A DNA stretch of 64,000 nucleotides, from the NCBI GenBank assembly GCA_949825065.1, contig OX463845.1, positions 26,845,108 through 26,909,107 on the forward strand, given 5' to 3'. Numbering within the stretch: position 1 is the first letter of the stretch; the number at the start of each line of letters is the position of its first letter. Origin of the DNA: Odontocerum albicorne. Its lineage: Eukaryota; Arthropoda; Insecta; Trichoptera; Odontoceridae. The translations under genes and the position numbers were made by a program. Under the pieces are notes generated by a model, which had not been told where the DNA came from, did not search any database, and was given only the letters and a program-made list of their open reading frames with translations. Positions 35,690 through 47,439 of the stretch are shown here, piece after piece.

Positions 35690-36140
35690 TATTAACAATG
35701 TACATAAAAATGAAATAAATGTATACAAGTGAAACGTGGACGTGGCAAAAGACTCAAAGGCAACAATGTACAACGGAATACGCAATTGAGTGATTAGAGA
35801 TGAATGTAATCTTAAGGTATTAAATAAGATGAACAAGAGCACCGTGGGATGGTTTGAGCATGTAGAACGAATCAATGAAGGACAATTAACAAAATAACTA
35901 TTGTATATATTGCATATTTGAGTAGAAGACGTGGTAGAAGAAGTATAAGGAAAATATATTTGGATCAAGTAAATAATATTTTGAGAGAAGAAAATGTAAA
36001 AAGTCAGAGAAATCGTGAGAATTGTAAAAGGTGTATGGATGTAGAAGAGGCGAAAGATGCGTATCGAAAAAGGAAAGTCGGTCACTTTTTCCTCTCTGTC
36101 TGCATCAACAGGGAAACGGTAAGATGCAATGAATGTATAA
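35690..36140 (+). mobile_element. RTE-like 3' region, long copy
   Basis: Readable pieces in order are YTSETWTWQKTQ, STVGWFEHVERINEGQ, SRRRGRRSIRKIYLDQVNNI, LREENVKSQRNRENCKRCMD and VEEAKDAYRKRKV. The frame at 35918-36145 holds the last three. Premature stops and frameshifts separate the pieces. Confidence 0.8.
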
Positions 36141-36838
<698 letters not shown>

Positions 36839-36879
36839 TTTATTTATTTAAGTTGATGCTGACAATTGTACGTATCATA

Positions 36880-37070
36880 CATAATACGACATATGTGAGA
36901 GTAGAAGATTTCTTCTAAGAACCATTCCTTTCCACTCTTCCCTCTGTCTACCTCTTCCTCGCTCTCAGTTTATATCAGACATATTCGTTACGTGAGTCTT
37001 TCGCAACACATTCTCTACATGTGGTCAAATCATCTGAAGATTCCTTCTTTATTTATACATATAACACTTG
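36880..37070 (-). mobile_element. possible RTE-like tail
   Basis: Minus-strand pieces resembling RGRGRQREEW and an IFRWFDHM-like segment suggest a decayed LINE tail. The terminal sequence of the family is not clear. Confidence 0.35.
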
Positions 37071-37239
37071 TCTTTAAGAAAATATAAACATTTATCTTTA
37101 TCTGAGTATTCCTTACTCTAAAAAAATATTTCAATTTATAAGAATTCAATAGTTTTTTGAAACTGCCATATAAAGAAAATAAGACACTAAAAAATTATAC
37201 ACGTATTCTTTTAAAGATATTTTGCTAGTCTATGTTACA

Positions 37240-37575
37240 ACAACGCTTTTCAATCAGATCAAATATAAACGAGACTTTTTTTGTTTTAATTTTTTTATTT
37301 GCTGAAAGAAAATGACCAAGTACACATACTTTTTCTACATAATGTCCTGCTTTAGAAATGCATTTTTCCCAGCGGATCGGTAGTTTTGTCATCCCGTCAT
37401 CGTAAAAAGAAGTGGATTATGTCAGCAGCTAATTGCGGACAAACCCCTCTACTATATCGTCGTTGTTGAATTGTTGACCTCCCAGAGCTTTTTTCAGTGG
37501 ACCAAAAAGATGATAGTGGCAGGGCGATAGATCAGGGTTGTAGGCTCGTAGTATAGATCGCGCTGGATGGGGACT
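37240..37575 (-). pseudogene. mariner transposase C-terminal relic
   Basis: The minus strand reads RSILRAYNPDLSPCHYHLFG, PLKKALGGQQFNNDDIVEGF, then after stops STSFYDDGMTKLPIRWEKCI and SKAGHYVEK. This is the end of a mariner transposase. The third catalytic D (PCDYHLF) is H here. The N-terminal two thirds are absent and two stops interrupt the rest. No inverted repeat could be assigned. Confidence 0.85.
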
Positions 37576-38023
37576 TATTTTGTCTCCCATAACAGCGTGG
37601 GTGATAGTGGAATCGACTTAACTATGTGTATTAAATTAAATGTATTACTTTTAAAATCATAATATTCTAATGTTATATTTTTTTCATCATAAAATTTTTA
37701 ATTAATTACTATTTTTTAATGTTTTTTTAATAGTTTGTAAAATTGTAATGAATAAATAACAAAACAAAAACTATTATAGTGTATAAAGACTGGCATTATG
37801 AACACCATGGAATATAGTGCTAAAGATTTTGGTGATGATCCCTTTTGAAATGTTACTTGGAATTTCGAACAAATCATCGCTATAATGTGAACGTAATTTT
37901 CTGAAGTTTTTAAATGAAATGTAGTAAGTACGAGTTTATAAAGGAAATCACTCGTAGAAAGACTAGATAGACCAATAAGTCAATACTAGATAGACCAATA
38001 AGCTATTAATACTTTTACAAAAA
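37576..38023. other. unassigned A+T-rich sequence
   Basis: No gene or element is recognised. A small direct repeat (actagatagaccaataag) occurs at about 37961 and 37986. Confidence 0.4.
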
Positions 38024-38204
38024 GCTTCAAGCAAAACTATTGTTCACGACACTAAGCGACCTAAATGCAGCAAAACAATTTTTCACAACACTAGGCGACC
38101 TAAATGCAGCAAAACAATTTTTCACAACACTAGGCGACCTAAATGCAGCGAAACTATTCTTCGCGACACTAGGCGAGCTAAATGCAGCAAAACTATTCTT
38201 CACG
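38024..38204 (+). repeat. in-frame 39-bp tandem repeat (4.5 units)
   Basis: Units start at 38043, 38082, 38121 and 38160, with partial units on both sides. Because 39 is a multiple of three, a 69-codon plus-strand frame (38040-38249) encodes a repeated 13-residue motif, TTLGDLNAAKQFF. Changes between units include D to E, Q to L and a silent F codon change. There is no evidence of transcription. Confidence 0.9.
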
Positions 38205-38349
38205 GCAAACAGTAAGAGAAGCTTGTCGATCAGAAGAGTACTATTGTAAGAATTAAAACAAATAATAGCATTAAATTATCTGCAAAACGCCAGGTTTTAG
38301 CAGATTGAACATATAAATCATCTTTTAACTTTGTGCTTACCGAATTCTT

Positions 38350-38440
38350 CTAAACCAGGGATAATCAATATTTTTAAGCCACGTGTCAAACTCGGTATTG
38401 GGCAAATGCAGGACAGGCAAATGCTTGCAGGCCGCATGTA
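38350..38440. mobile_element. hAT-like end fragment
   Basis: The sequence ccagggataatcaatatttt, taagccacgtgtcaaactcg, then gcaggccgcatg resembles the end of hAT elements of the GTGTCAAACTC...GGCCGCATG type. It is partial. Confidence 0.45.
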
Positions 38441-38852
38441 TATATTTTTTAATTCATAGATACAAATGTGAAATACAATACAATATTTTTTATTAAGAAC
38501 TAGCTGTACCCGGCCACGCGTTGCTGTGGCTCAGTCTGGTTAAATGGAAAAGAAAGAAAAGAGGAAGCACACATTTCTAATATGTTTAATTTCACAATGA
38601 TTGTCAGTATACCATATTTTTTACGTCTTTCAGCTACTCTGGTCTGTCGCGTTCATTCTGTTGAGAACGAAGCAGTTCTGAAGCTGCAGAACGCGATCAC
38701 CGTGCTCGCAACCGTGCATCCTCAAGTCTGGTTGCACATCGCTCTGCTGCTTCCTCGACATTTTGATGAACTAAAACAGATCGATTGCACTGAAAAAGAA
38801 GAAAGAAAGTTAGAACAAAAACATATAAAATTGTGAAACATTAAAAAAGGAA

Positions 38853-39035
38853 CTAAATAATATTGTTAAGTTCGTAGACGTCTTTGTTCTTGGCGGCAAG
38901 AATAGCTCGTTCACTCAGCCAATCGTGATTCCCATAATTGATTTGAATATAGGGAAATACTTTTTCAACCAATTCTTCTTTTGACGTCACTAAATTGCAG
39001 AAGGTATAGTTGGCCCACGTTAGTTCTATTACCAT
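38853..39035 (-). pseudogene. Helitron helicase fragment
   Basis: The frame reads NYTFCNLVTSKEELVEKVFP, then YIQINYGNHDWLSERAILAA and KNKDVYELNNII. This matches the late part of the PIF1-like helicase domain of Helitron replicases. The Walker motifs and the Rep domain are missing. Confidence 0.85.
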
Positions 39036-39544
39036 AATTTATAACTGCATCTCGCAAATGAACGTATTATTCAGAGCGAAGCTTGATCTGATTCAAACGG
39101 ATGAATATCAAACGTTCTGTTTTCTATGACAGTTCATAAATTTGCCCCAATACAATCTTGTAACGACTTTCAGTAATTTTAATTATTGTATCAACTTTAA
39201 TATAGGCCCCGATTGTAATAAATAGCAAGTTATTTAGGTAAATACATTACATAAAACTAATAATTATGACAAATTAATACATCTTGTTACAAATTAGAAA
39301 AAATGGGCAGTTCGTTAAAATCAAATGTGACATTTGTTAAAAGTTAGTTGCATGAAACTTTTAATAATTCAAATGTATAAAACATACACAGATACATACT
39401 ATGAATTCAAATGAAAATCAATAACAAAAATAATTAAAACCAGTTTTAAAAACCCGAATTGAAAGATCGCCATTTTTAAATGCGACGCATCACGATGAAG
39501 CAACAATGTGACAGATAAAAAGTTTATTCCACTTTTAAGGCCAG

Positions 39545-39635
39545 ATTTTCAAATATGGTATTTTAAAAAAAACCTTTTCAAATATGGTATTTTAAAAAAA
39601 AAAATTTCAAATATGGTATTTTAAAAAAACCCGTA
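39545..39635. repeat. tandem repeat, ~29 bp x 3
   Basis: The unit ttttcaaatatggtatttta plus an A-run occurs three times (39546, 39575, 39604). Confidence 0.85.
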
Positions 39636-39689
39636 TTTGAAAATTTTGTATTTATTATTTAAATTAACATTTTTATTTATATAAATATT

Positions 39690-39760
39690 TAATATGTATT
39701 ATTTAATAATGATAATTTAATAATGATTACTTAATAATGATTATTTAACATTTAATATTA
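39690..39760. repeat. tandem repeat, ~15 bp x 4
   Basis: Four diverged units of (a)tttaataatgatta. Confidence 0.75.
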
Positions 39761-40007
39761 ATTCCAAAACGTCGAAAATGCAATGTGATATAACTGTCAA
39801 TGAGAATTGTTTAGTTCGCGTGTATCGCTGAAGGAGGCGCTTACCCTTATTTCGTCTGTTTTATGTACATTTTTGTATATAACGGTATTTAAAAAAAATA
39901 TATAAACATTATCGTATACGAATGTCAACTTTTGTCAAAATTTCAAAGCAATCTGTGTGGAGATTTGAGATTTTTAATATACGATCATTTACATATTTAT
40001 TTATATA

Positions 40008-40042
40008 GATAAATAGATAAAAGATAAATAGATAAATAAATA
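40008..40042. repeat. GATA-type microsatellite
   Basis: Short interrupted run of gata/aata units directly at the Helitron 5' end at 40009. Confidence 0.8.
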
Positions 40043-40534
40043 GAGACCCAAGACTTAATTAATTCATATATAACATTTCACATTTACTATATACTCATAT
40101 TAAAAACTATTTACTCATTAGCTGCAAATACCCTATGGAGCGCAACGCATGCTATATTAAGCATTTCGAATGTCAATTCAATGAAAAAGTTTTTACTTTT
40201 CTCCATCTAGGTTCGCTAAATATATTATAGTAACGAAACATTTTGAAATAAGTAGATATTAAAAAAAATGAAACGGAATAAATCATGTTTTTTAACATTT
40301 ATCTCTCAAGTGATAAAAAATAATATGAAATACTTTTTTGTGTGAAATCTGTTGATGAGAAAGAAAATTATTGGTTTGAAGCTTTGCTTTTCAATATCCC
40401 GTAAAATTTAAATGTGAGTATAAAAAACAAACTTTATAATTCATTTATAAGGAATTTGAAAAATAAAAAAAATATATAACATGCTTGTATACTAATGCAA
40501 CCTTTCGTCAAAATTTCAAAGCTATAAAAAATAA

Positions 40535-40826
40535 GACAAACAGTTAAAAAACGAAATTAAAGAATCTGAAATGTCGAAAATGCAATGTGACATAACAACT
40601 GTCAGTGAGAATTGTTTAGTTCGCGTTTGTCGCTGAAGGGGGCGCAAACCCTTATTTCGTCTGTTTTATGTACTTTTTTGCATATAACGGTATATAAAAA
40701 TATATATATATAAACATTTTCGTATACGAATGCCAACTTTTGTCAAAATTTCAAAGCAATCGGTAGAGAACTTTCGGAGATTAGATAACTATAATTAACG
40801 AACATTTACATTTTTATTTATATAGA
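40535..40826 (-). mobile_element. solitary Helitron 5' end
   Basis: Reading on the minus strand from 40826 (host A, then TCTATATAAATAAAAATG), about 290 bp match the first 250 bp of the Helitron ending at 40009 and the start of the copy at 57801-59199. No 3' terminus of its own is found before the unrelated DNA at 40010-40535. A partial third repeat of the same end (catgcttgtatac...tttcaaagc) lies at 40480-40530. Confidence 0.8.
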
Positions 40827-40909
40827 TGGTAATATATACTATGTACTAAATAAGTACTCATAATACATAGTGATAATAATTATAATTGCATGATTTATAA
40901 TTCGCAAAT

Positions 40910-40975
40910 TATTCGCTTGGTTCGTGTTCGAACTAGTAGGCCGTGGGTTGATCCTACCTGTTCTAAACTTAATGT
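40910..40975 (+). mobile_element. tRNA-like sequence, possible SINE head
   Basis: A B-box-like gggttgatcctacc follows gcttggttcgtgttcgaact and agtaggccgt at tRNA-like spacing. There is no body. Confidence 0.35.
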
Positions 40976-41604
40976 TTAACACATAATATAATATATACAT
41001 TCATTCGTTTTTTTTTTGTAATATTCATACATTTTGTAACTTTTAATACAACCCTGAATCCTTTATTATTAGCATGCGGTGAATTACTTTTATGCCATTT
41101 TTCGTTTATCATATATTTTTATTTTCAAATTTATCTTCAAAACATTGAAAGAATTTAATAAAAAAGTGCCGTTAACATTTTCAACGAAATTCGAGAAGTA
41201 ACGTAAGTTTCATTCAGGGATTTTTTCGTATTATTTTAAAGTAATATTCCAAGTCATTTACATTTTCATAAAACTTTGTTATCTGAATCACCTAATAAAT
41301 TGGTTCACGGTTGTTGTTTTTTATCTGTAAAGCTCGATTGCTAAAAATATTTAAACAAAATGGTATTGTAAGCTTTACAATTGTAACGAGTGTTGCGAGT
41401 TGCGATAAAAAAAGGTTTTTATTTTTATCCATTCACATGTTGGACTCAATATGTAAGGACAGTTTAAATCCTGTTTTACCTGAGATAATACACTAATATA
41501 TGTTTCAACATTAGATTTTTTCGTAAAGAATTGTGCGTCGATTGGCGAAATAACCCATTTTCAACATCTAACAATAAACTTGACCAAGTTTAGCCTTAAA
41601 GTGG
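40976..41604. other. unassigned A+T-rich sequence
   Basis: Nothing recognised up to the assembly gap. Confidence 0.4.
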
Positions 41605-41804
41605 NNNNNNNNNNNNNNNNNNNNNNNNNNNNNNNNNNNNNNNNNNNNNNNNNNNNNNNNNNNNNNNNNNNNNNNNNNNNNNNNNNNNNNNNNNNNNNNN
41701 NNNNNNNNNNNNNNNNNNNNNNNNNNNNNNNNNNNNNNNNNNNNNNNNNNNNNNNNNNNNNNNNNNNNNNNNNNNNNNNNNNNNNNNNNNNNNNNNNNNN
41801 NNNN
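41605..41804. other. assembly gap (200 N)
   Basis: Exactly 200 N, a placeholder between contigs; the true distance is unknown. Any open frame running through it is meaningless. Confidence 1.
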
Positions 41805-42234
41805 TTCAATAAAATAACATTGTTAAACGATGACATGAAACATTGTACAACACTTCCTACACAACTTCGCCATCAATGAAGCAAAATGATCTGGAAATAA
41901 TGCGTCAAAAGGGAAGAAATTAATCATCTTCATAGTCAAAGCGCTGCGATTGAATGTTACAGCTATGATGAAGTACGCTCCAGGCTCTATTATTTCTTGC
42001 CGAAGCGTTCATCAGACACGCTGATGCCGCTACCTGTTTCGACTTGGAGAGAGAATTAAATTATGCCAGAATCATTTTGACGTGGTATCGGATGTATCAT
42101 TATTAATAAATCGAAAAAATTATTTCAATAATTATATATTGCCAATTTCGAAAGTTAACACTTAACATTAACCGATTATTTTATAACTATATGCATTGTA
42201 GAGAAATAATTTATGAATATATGACATAATACGA
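41805..42234. other. unassigned
   Basis: No gene is recognised. A slightly G+C-richer patch lies at 41940-42050. Confidence 0.4.
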
Positions 42235-42560
42235 AATGAAGTGATCAGGGATAAATGTGAACTTAAGGCTAATGTATTAAGTAAAATCAGGAAGAATACC
42301 CTGAGATGGTTTGGACGTGTAGAACGAGTTAATGAAGAAAACTAAAAAAACATACAGAGCAAGTGTGTACAGGAAAACTAAAGAAAGTACGATTGCATCA
42401 AGTGTATGATATTTTGAAAGAAGGAAATGTTAAAGAATCAGAAGCGTTGTTGAGGTGTGGAGATGTGGAATACGTGAAAGATGTGTGTCACGATAGGAAA
42501 GTCTTGCGGTCTCTTCTAGCTGCCTATCTCGATAAAGGAATGACGTGATGGGATATATAT
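42235..42560 (+). mobile_element. RTE-like 3' region
   Basis: Readable in order are NTLRWFGRVERVNEEN, GKLKKVRLHQVYDILKEGNV, KESEALLRCGDVEYVKDVCH and DRKVLRSLLAAYLDKGMT, with the last three in one frame (42363-42548). It stops at the family terminus (ggaatgacgtgatgggatat). The RT core is absent. Confidence 0.8.
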
Positions 42561-43020
42561 TTAACACTTAATCCATAATAAGAGCTTACTTTTAAGTAGT
42601 TAAGTATAAAATTTCCATTTTCACTACCGTAAAACGATAAACAACCATTTTTATTCGGTCTCAGCCGACAACATCAAAATCTTGGGACCAATATTCAAAC
42701 AGTGTTTCTCAAAGTTTATCTTAATTATTAAAAAAAAATTAACCCTTTGCATGACGATCTTGCATCCTCTTTAAACATTTATCTGGATTTATTTCTGGAT
42801 ATGTAACTACGGGCGTTATACATCAACCAAATATTTTTATAGGTAAATAATTTATTTATAACCGCTTCTGTTCTCAGGTTTTCATGGATACAGAAATCAA
42901 GTTTAGTTTACATATAAAATGTAAAATTGAACGTATATATGTATTGTAATAAAAGAAAACCCACATTGTGTAGTTAAAATATTGTTGTCAATTCTTAAAT
43001 GATACATGATTTAACTTATT
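42561..43020. other. unassigned, one hAT-like end
   Basis: The sequence cagtgtttctcaaagttt at 42700-42717 is a typical hAT terminus, but no partner end is visible. The rest is unassigned. Confidence 0.35.
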
Positions 43021-43205
43021 TCATGATGTATCTAGTTGGTAAGCCGTGTATAATACAAACCGAGGATGCAATAGCCGTTGGAACCCAGGTTAATAAAAGA
43101 TTTTAGTCTAGTTTTTTTTTGTGTAAATGGTTACACATGGTACATCTGGTGGGTTTATTGATATACAGCTATTTCTGCCAACCAACCGGCTCACGTTGGA
43201 TACAA
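43021..43205. mobile_element. two SINE fragments in opposite orientation
   Basis: A decayed plus-strand head (tctagttggtaagccgtgta ... gttggaacccaggtt, 43028-43115) is followed by a minus-strand 3' body (ctggtgggtttattgatata ... ctgccaaccaaccgg, about 43147-43190). They are separate insertions or an inverted duplication. Confidence 0.55.
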
Positions 43206-43740
43206 TAAATGGTTTTAATCCATGGCAGATTTTACAAAAAAATAATCGTTCAAATTTATGAAAAAAAAAATAATAAATCACCGATCTCGAAAAAATAATG
43301 GGGAAATAGAGGAAAGGAATTCGTTCAAGGATAAGTGAAGCGATACAATGAATTATTAAAATGAAAAGATTAGCTGAGTAATGTATTTTTTTTCCATATC
43401 TATTTTAAACTAAATAAGGATGGTGGACTCCTGATAACTCTTGGAAGTTTGTTCTACAGTCAGACCAAGTAAATCGCCAATCAAGATGTGTAAAATGTGC
43501 TATTATATTTTGGTACACAATAGATTTTTTTAATCACCACACCAAAGACGAAAGAAAGTGAATTTTTTGGCGAAGATATGAAGGAAAATAGAGATTTTTA
43601 AGCATACATAATAAATTCAACACAACGTAAAGGTTCCATCACTGCCTAATTTTAAACCTTTAAAGTCTGGTTCGAAACTCGGACAAGTTGTCATAGTTCG
43701 TTAGGTTAAATATAAATTAACATAGATGCAAACGTTTGGG
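43206..43740. other. unassigned
   Basis: A+T-rich sequence with A-runs; nothing recognised. Confidence 0.4.
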
Positions 43741-44025
43741 AGTCTCTGCTACTTATCCATCTTTTTCGGTGCATGTAAATAACAAACGTCACCGCAATCA
43801 AGTAATGGAAGCATAAAACATTGGGATGGTAGTATTCGACGTAAAAAAGGCAGAAAACGACGCATCATATTAAATGAATGTACTGAATAAAAGATTTTGC
43901 GGTTTAACTTGGAGACATGATTACGCCAAGTAAGATTTTCTTCTATAAGGATTCCCAGATTTATGACTTTTTGAATCACAGAATTATCGGCTACTTTAAC
44001 ATCTTTCTGATCGATCGGAGGAGAT
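43741..44025 (-). pseudogene. jockey-like RT fragment
   Basis: The minus strand reads IDQKDVKVADNSVIQKVINL, GILIEENLTWRNHVSKLNRK, IFYSVHSFNMMRRFLPFLRR and a frame-slipped LPLLDCGDVCYLHAPKKMDK. The KxLGIxxxxxLTWxxHV and LLDYGDVCY landmarks place it just after the RT domain of a jockey/CR1-type element. It differs from the copy at 60517. Confidence 0.8.
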
Positions 44026-44497
44026 TGTCACATGGTAATAAGTCTGCAGGTTTGTTATGTATACAACCAAAGTTTAATACAATTTAACACAATAAATTAA
44101 GACATATTTTTTCATTTCCTACTAGACCATACATAGTGGTAATTTGTTTCTTTAATTACCTGAAAACAAGCTAAAAAATGGTTTGAGTACATTTTGCGTA
44201 TAAACGTTCAATTGTACGTCTAAAAGACTATTATTTTATAACTTCTTTTAATCAATTTTTCTTCTAAGATATTTTTGGTCAAGAAATAAACTTCAATCCA
44301 AGAGCACGCTTTCAATTTACATACGAGTATATTAAACAATTACTAAAAAGTACAAGGATAAATTCAAATTAAAATTATTAAAAAAAGTAGTTGTGAACTA
44401 AACTTGGATCGAAACCCTGAAAGCAAGGTAACTATTATATTTGAAAAGGAAATTATGGTATGAACTTGATTTATTTTCTCTTCGATTGTTTTGTAAA
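44026..44497. other. unassigned A+T-rich sequence
   Basis: Nothing recognised. Confidence 0.4.
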
Positions 44498-44875
44498 GCG
44501 CTGTTTCCCAACCATTACTATCACCTCAAGAGCGCTGCCTAACTAGCTCAACCTATTAACTTACAGAATGTGTACATAGAACAATTCACTTTTCAAGTAT
44601 ACCGAAAACATCACCAATTTGGACATTTGCCTCAGGAAGAACGGAAAACTATTCCATAGAAGAGATCCTTCTACGTGAAATGTTTTGTCGGAAAATTTGA
44701 GTTTGCCAACTCTACAAGCAATCTAAAGAGTCAAAGTATTCACAGCAGTCGACCTTAACCTGACATGAAATTCGGAGATATCCTCCCGTTTAAAATAATC
44801 CAGGATATATGCTTTCACAGTGGTTTTATGGATGAAATAACATTATCTGTACTTATATAATTTGGGAAACTCGGT
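44498..44875. mobile_element. possible hAT-type MITE
   Basis: The left end gcgctgtttcccaacc and the right end atttgggaaactcgg form a short inverted repeat of hAT type about 375 bp apart. Flanking duplications are not clear and the interior is not recognisable. Confidence 0.35.
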
Positions 44876-44929
44876 CTAAAATGACCAAATCAATAAAAAT
44901 ATGTAGTCCCAGTATATTGCTATGAATGT

Positions 44930-45090
44930 TCTGCCGGCGTATCTCAGTAGCGTAATTACCGGGACAGCCCCTGCCGTCGATGATTTAAGTGTCTCCCGTA
45001 CCTACACGGTGAAGTAGCTTAATCCGCAATTTAGTCCTCACAAGGCTTTTAAATAATTACCACATTGCGACCGTGTCCGGAATCAAACTT
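44930..45090. mobile_element. unclassified SINE-like sequence
   Basis: This compact G+C-richer stretch contains gtatctcagtagcgtaatta on the plus strand and a B-box-like gtttgattccggac on the minus strand. It looks like a repeat of tRNA origin, but the orientation is not settled. Confidence 0.3.
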
Positions 45091-45469
45091 GTTATATTGC
45101 ATGTTAAAGATTTCAAACACTAGAATATAACTCGCAAAAAATAAGTTGGTTTATTCACCATCAGCATAGCCTTATTTAATTTAACTATAGTATTAAACGG
45201 AATATTCTTTCCTTGGATATATTCCTCAATATCTACGAGTATATGTTAGTCTTTTGCTAAAATTTGAATACCAAAATTGGAGCCCTCATTTTATATAGGA
45301 TATTGAACTAACTTATTAAAGATTTCAAGTTTATATAATCAGTATCATCTCACCATATCCAAATTAAGATAGTTAAAGAGAATGTATATGTATTTCATTC
45401 TATTCTGGCACAAATCTTTCGCTTCTGGAACTTCCATATACCTCGACATACATAATATCATCACATCAT

Positions 45470-45800
45470 GTCACTTGCAAGGTAGGCAGAGGGGACATAT
45501 CTCAATACGTTTTATCCGAGCACACAACTTTCACCTTTTCCATATCCAAACACATCAAATTCAAAATCCAGCCACGTTTTCCTCGATTTACCTCATACCA
45601 CGAACACCTTGCACTTCTGAATCAGTTACTCGCTAAGACAATACTTCATCTTTCAGTCTCTTCCATTTTCAAATTATTTTAAATCTTCTTTCTTCGTCTT
45701 ACTTTAAATATCAATTTAATCCATGCAATAATTTTTTTGATTTCTTCATTCGGCCTTCTTTCGTCAATTGACTCTCCACAAATTTACCTTAATGTAAGAA
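45470..45800 (-). mobile_element. RTE-like 3' region, diverged subtype
   Basis: Plus-strand markers are aaggtaggcagaggggacat, ccacgttttcctcgattta (the reverse complement of RGKRG-like codons) and caataatttttttgatttct. It shares its subtype with 31408. No open frame remains. Confidence 0.55.
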
Positions 45801-46844
45801 TATTCACAGAATTAATCTTACTGACATATTTTTTAGTCTAAGCCTCAGTTGCGTAAGTCGAGATTGGTTTTTTTATTTTTTTTCTTAAAAAGTTTAATTT
45901 TTGTTAAATATATAGCCATTTAAAAAATATTTTTATAAATAAAGCAAAACAAATAATAAAGTAAAATATTATTTTTTTAATAAAGATATTTTTTTATATA
46001 ATATTAAATTTATTGAACGCTTTTAGAAAGTATCCATCAAGTGAACTAGGGAGAGCAAAAATTACAACTTTAAATTAAAACAAATTAACCCATTATAAAG
46101 CATATTCTTATTATGTGCTCTAAATAAAATAAATTTCAATAGATCTATCAGCTTTTATTTTTTAACACCTCGATTCATTCATATCAGCAATCATGTTTAT
46201 GAGAGAAAGCCAATTTTTTTTGCGAAGCAAATGATGCCTTAGAATTAGTTATTTGAATCACCGTGGAAAGATTTCTATCAGCCGTACTCAGATTTATTAT
46301 AGATCTAATGCGGTAATGATTTGAGAATAATCAGAGTACGATTAATATTCGGTTCCAGTTGTTACAGACTTACAAAGGGCCCTCCGATTGAAAGATTTTT
46401 TTGTATCGCGAAAGTGAAATCACATCAACTTATTTATTTTCTGCGGGAACTCTACAGGTTATTTATTACATATTGCAGTTCAAGTTTCTTTTAATTGACA
46501 AAACAGTGTTTAAATGTTAACTTTTTTAACTAATTTTACTATTTGTTTTCCTTTAAATATTTTAAACATATAAGGGACTTAACGAAATAAAATCTTACAT
46601 TGATCTTTCAAACTTTTGTGGAAAACTATTTTAATCCATAAGGTGATCAGTTATTTTACTTAAAATAACAATGTTTATGTTCTATTTAACATGAAAATAT
46701 TAAACTTAAATTTCTGTGTTTTCACCTGATTAAACTAACAATAAAACTATACGAAAAACGATATTTTTCCAAAAAACTTAAATTTTTAATAGTATATGGT
46801 ATATATTTGTTTTTTTTTTTTAATTTATTGATATGGTATTCCAA
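45801..46844. other. unassigned
   Basis: No gene is recognised. The stretch 46170-46480 is less A+T-rich, without readable protein. Confidence 0.4.
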
Positions 46845-46930
46845 AAATAGCCAAATTGGTAACGCGGAGTGATCGGGAGACGATATTGCCGCCGATCTCA
46901 TTAATCAAGTCTTCGGGTTACAAACCACTG
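46845..46930 (+). mobile_element. tRNA-like sequence
   Basis: The sequence aatagccaaattggtaacgc, gga then cttcgggttacaaaccactg has A- and B-box-like parts separated by a longer-than-usual insert. It could be an old SINE or a pseudo-tRNA. Confidence 0.35.
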
Positions 46931-47039
46931 GAGTAGGTACGTAACTCACAGTTCACCATCGCACGTTTTGAAAATGTCACATGTTTACAGGTAACAACAA
47001 TCGCACACGTCTATCTCGTAGAGTATTGTTACTACGAAC

Positions 47040-47135
47040 TCTTAAAACCAGACTGGTACACTTTTATTTTTGGTAACATCGGAAATTGAAGTCGAAATAT
47101 TCTGGCAGAATACAAACGTCTTTCCAGCTAAGCTA
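47040..47135 (-). mobile_element. SINE, 5' half
   Basis: The minus strand reads cttcgtagcttagctggaaa, gacgtttgtattctgccag, attcgacttcaatttccg and ends in ccagtctggtttt, i.e. the head and first body block of the main SINE family. The 3' half is missing. Confidence 0.6.
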
Positions 47136-47439
47136 CGAAGGTTGCAAATATGATTTTACTTATAATACACTCTATATCCCGTTAAAAATACTGTGGTACA
47201 ACTAAATTCTTCAGCTGGTTGGTCCAGAGACCGGCATTCCACGTTCTCTCACGCCAAGTCAAGACTGCAAATCTCATTGTCACACACTGAGGAAGGTACA
47301 AGATAGGAGTCAGGTTTTCAGAGCTCCTGCGATAAAATGTGCAACGCTTAATCAGATATCATACGTAATACGTAATTAAATCACCTCCAGTGGCTCATCT
47401 GTACCGTGATGGTACTGTGTCCACAGAAAACCGTATGTT
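47136..47439. other. unassigned
   Basis: Mid-G+C sequence without a recognisable product. Confidence 0.35.

Larger units (their letters stand above)
38500..40009 (-). mobile_element. Helitron, copy 1, both termini present
   Basis: Read on the minus strand, the 5' end at 40009 starts TCTATATAAATAAATATG after host A. The 3' end at 38500 is GCCACAGCAACGCGTGGC, a hairpin with a one-base bulge, followed by CGGGTACAGCTAG and host T. 5'-TC, CTRR-3', a hairpin about 13 bases upstream and A/T insertion are the Helitron hallmarks. The interior holds only fragments of the helicase. Small tandem repeats lie inside at 39545-39635 and 39690-39760. Confidence 0.9.

Noticed and set aside
35642..36085. 147-codon minus-strand frame
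   Set aside because: It is the antisense shadow of the plus-strand RTE-like fragment 35690-36140, rich in S, T, F and I as expected for the reverse of a K/R-rich coding strand.
38500..40826. LTR retrotransposon suggested by repeated sequence at 39770 and 40570
   Set aside because: The repeats are Helitron 5' ends (TC start, no TG...CA ends, no primer-binding site), and the associated protein fragment is a PIF1-like helicase.
41561..41879. Open frames on both strands across the N run
   Set aside because: They consist mainly of unknown bases; the frame is meaningless across the assembly gap.
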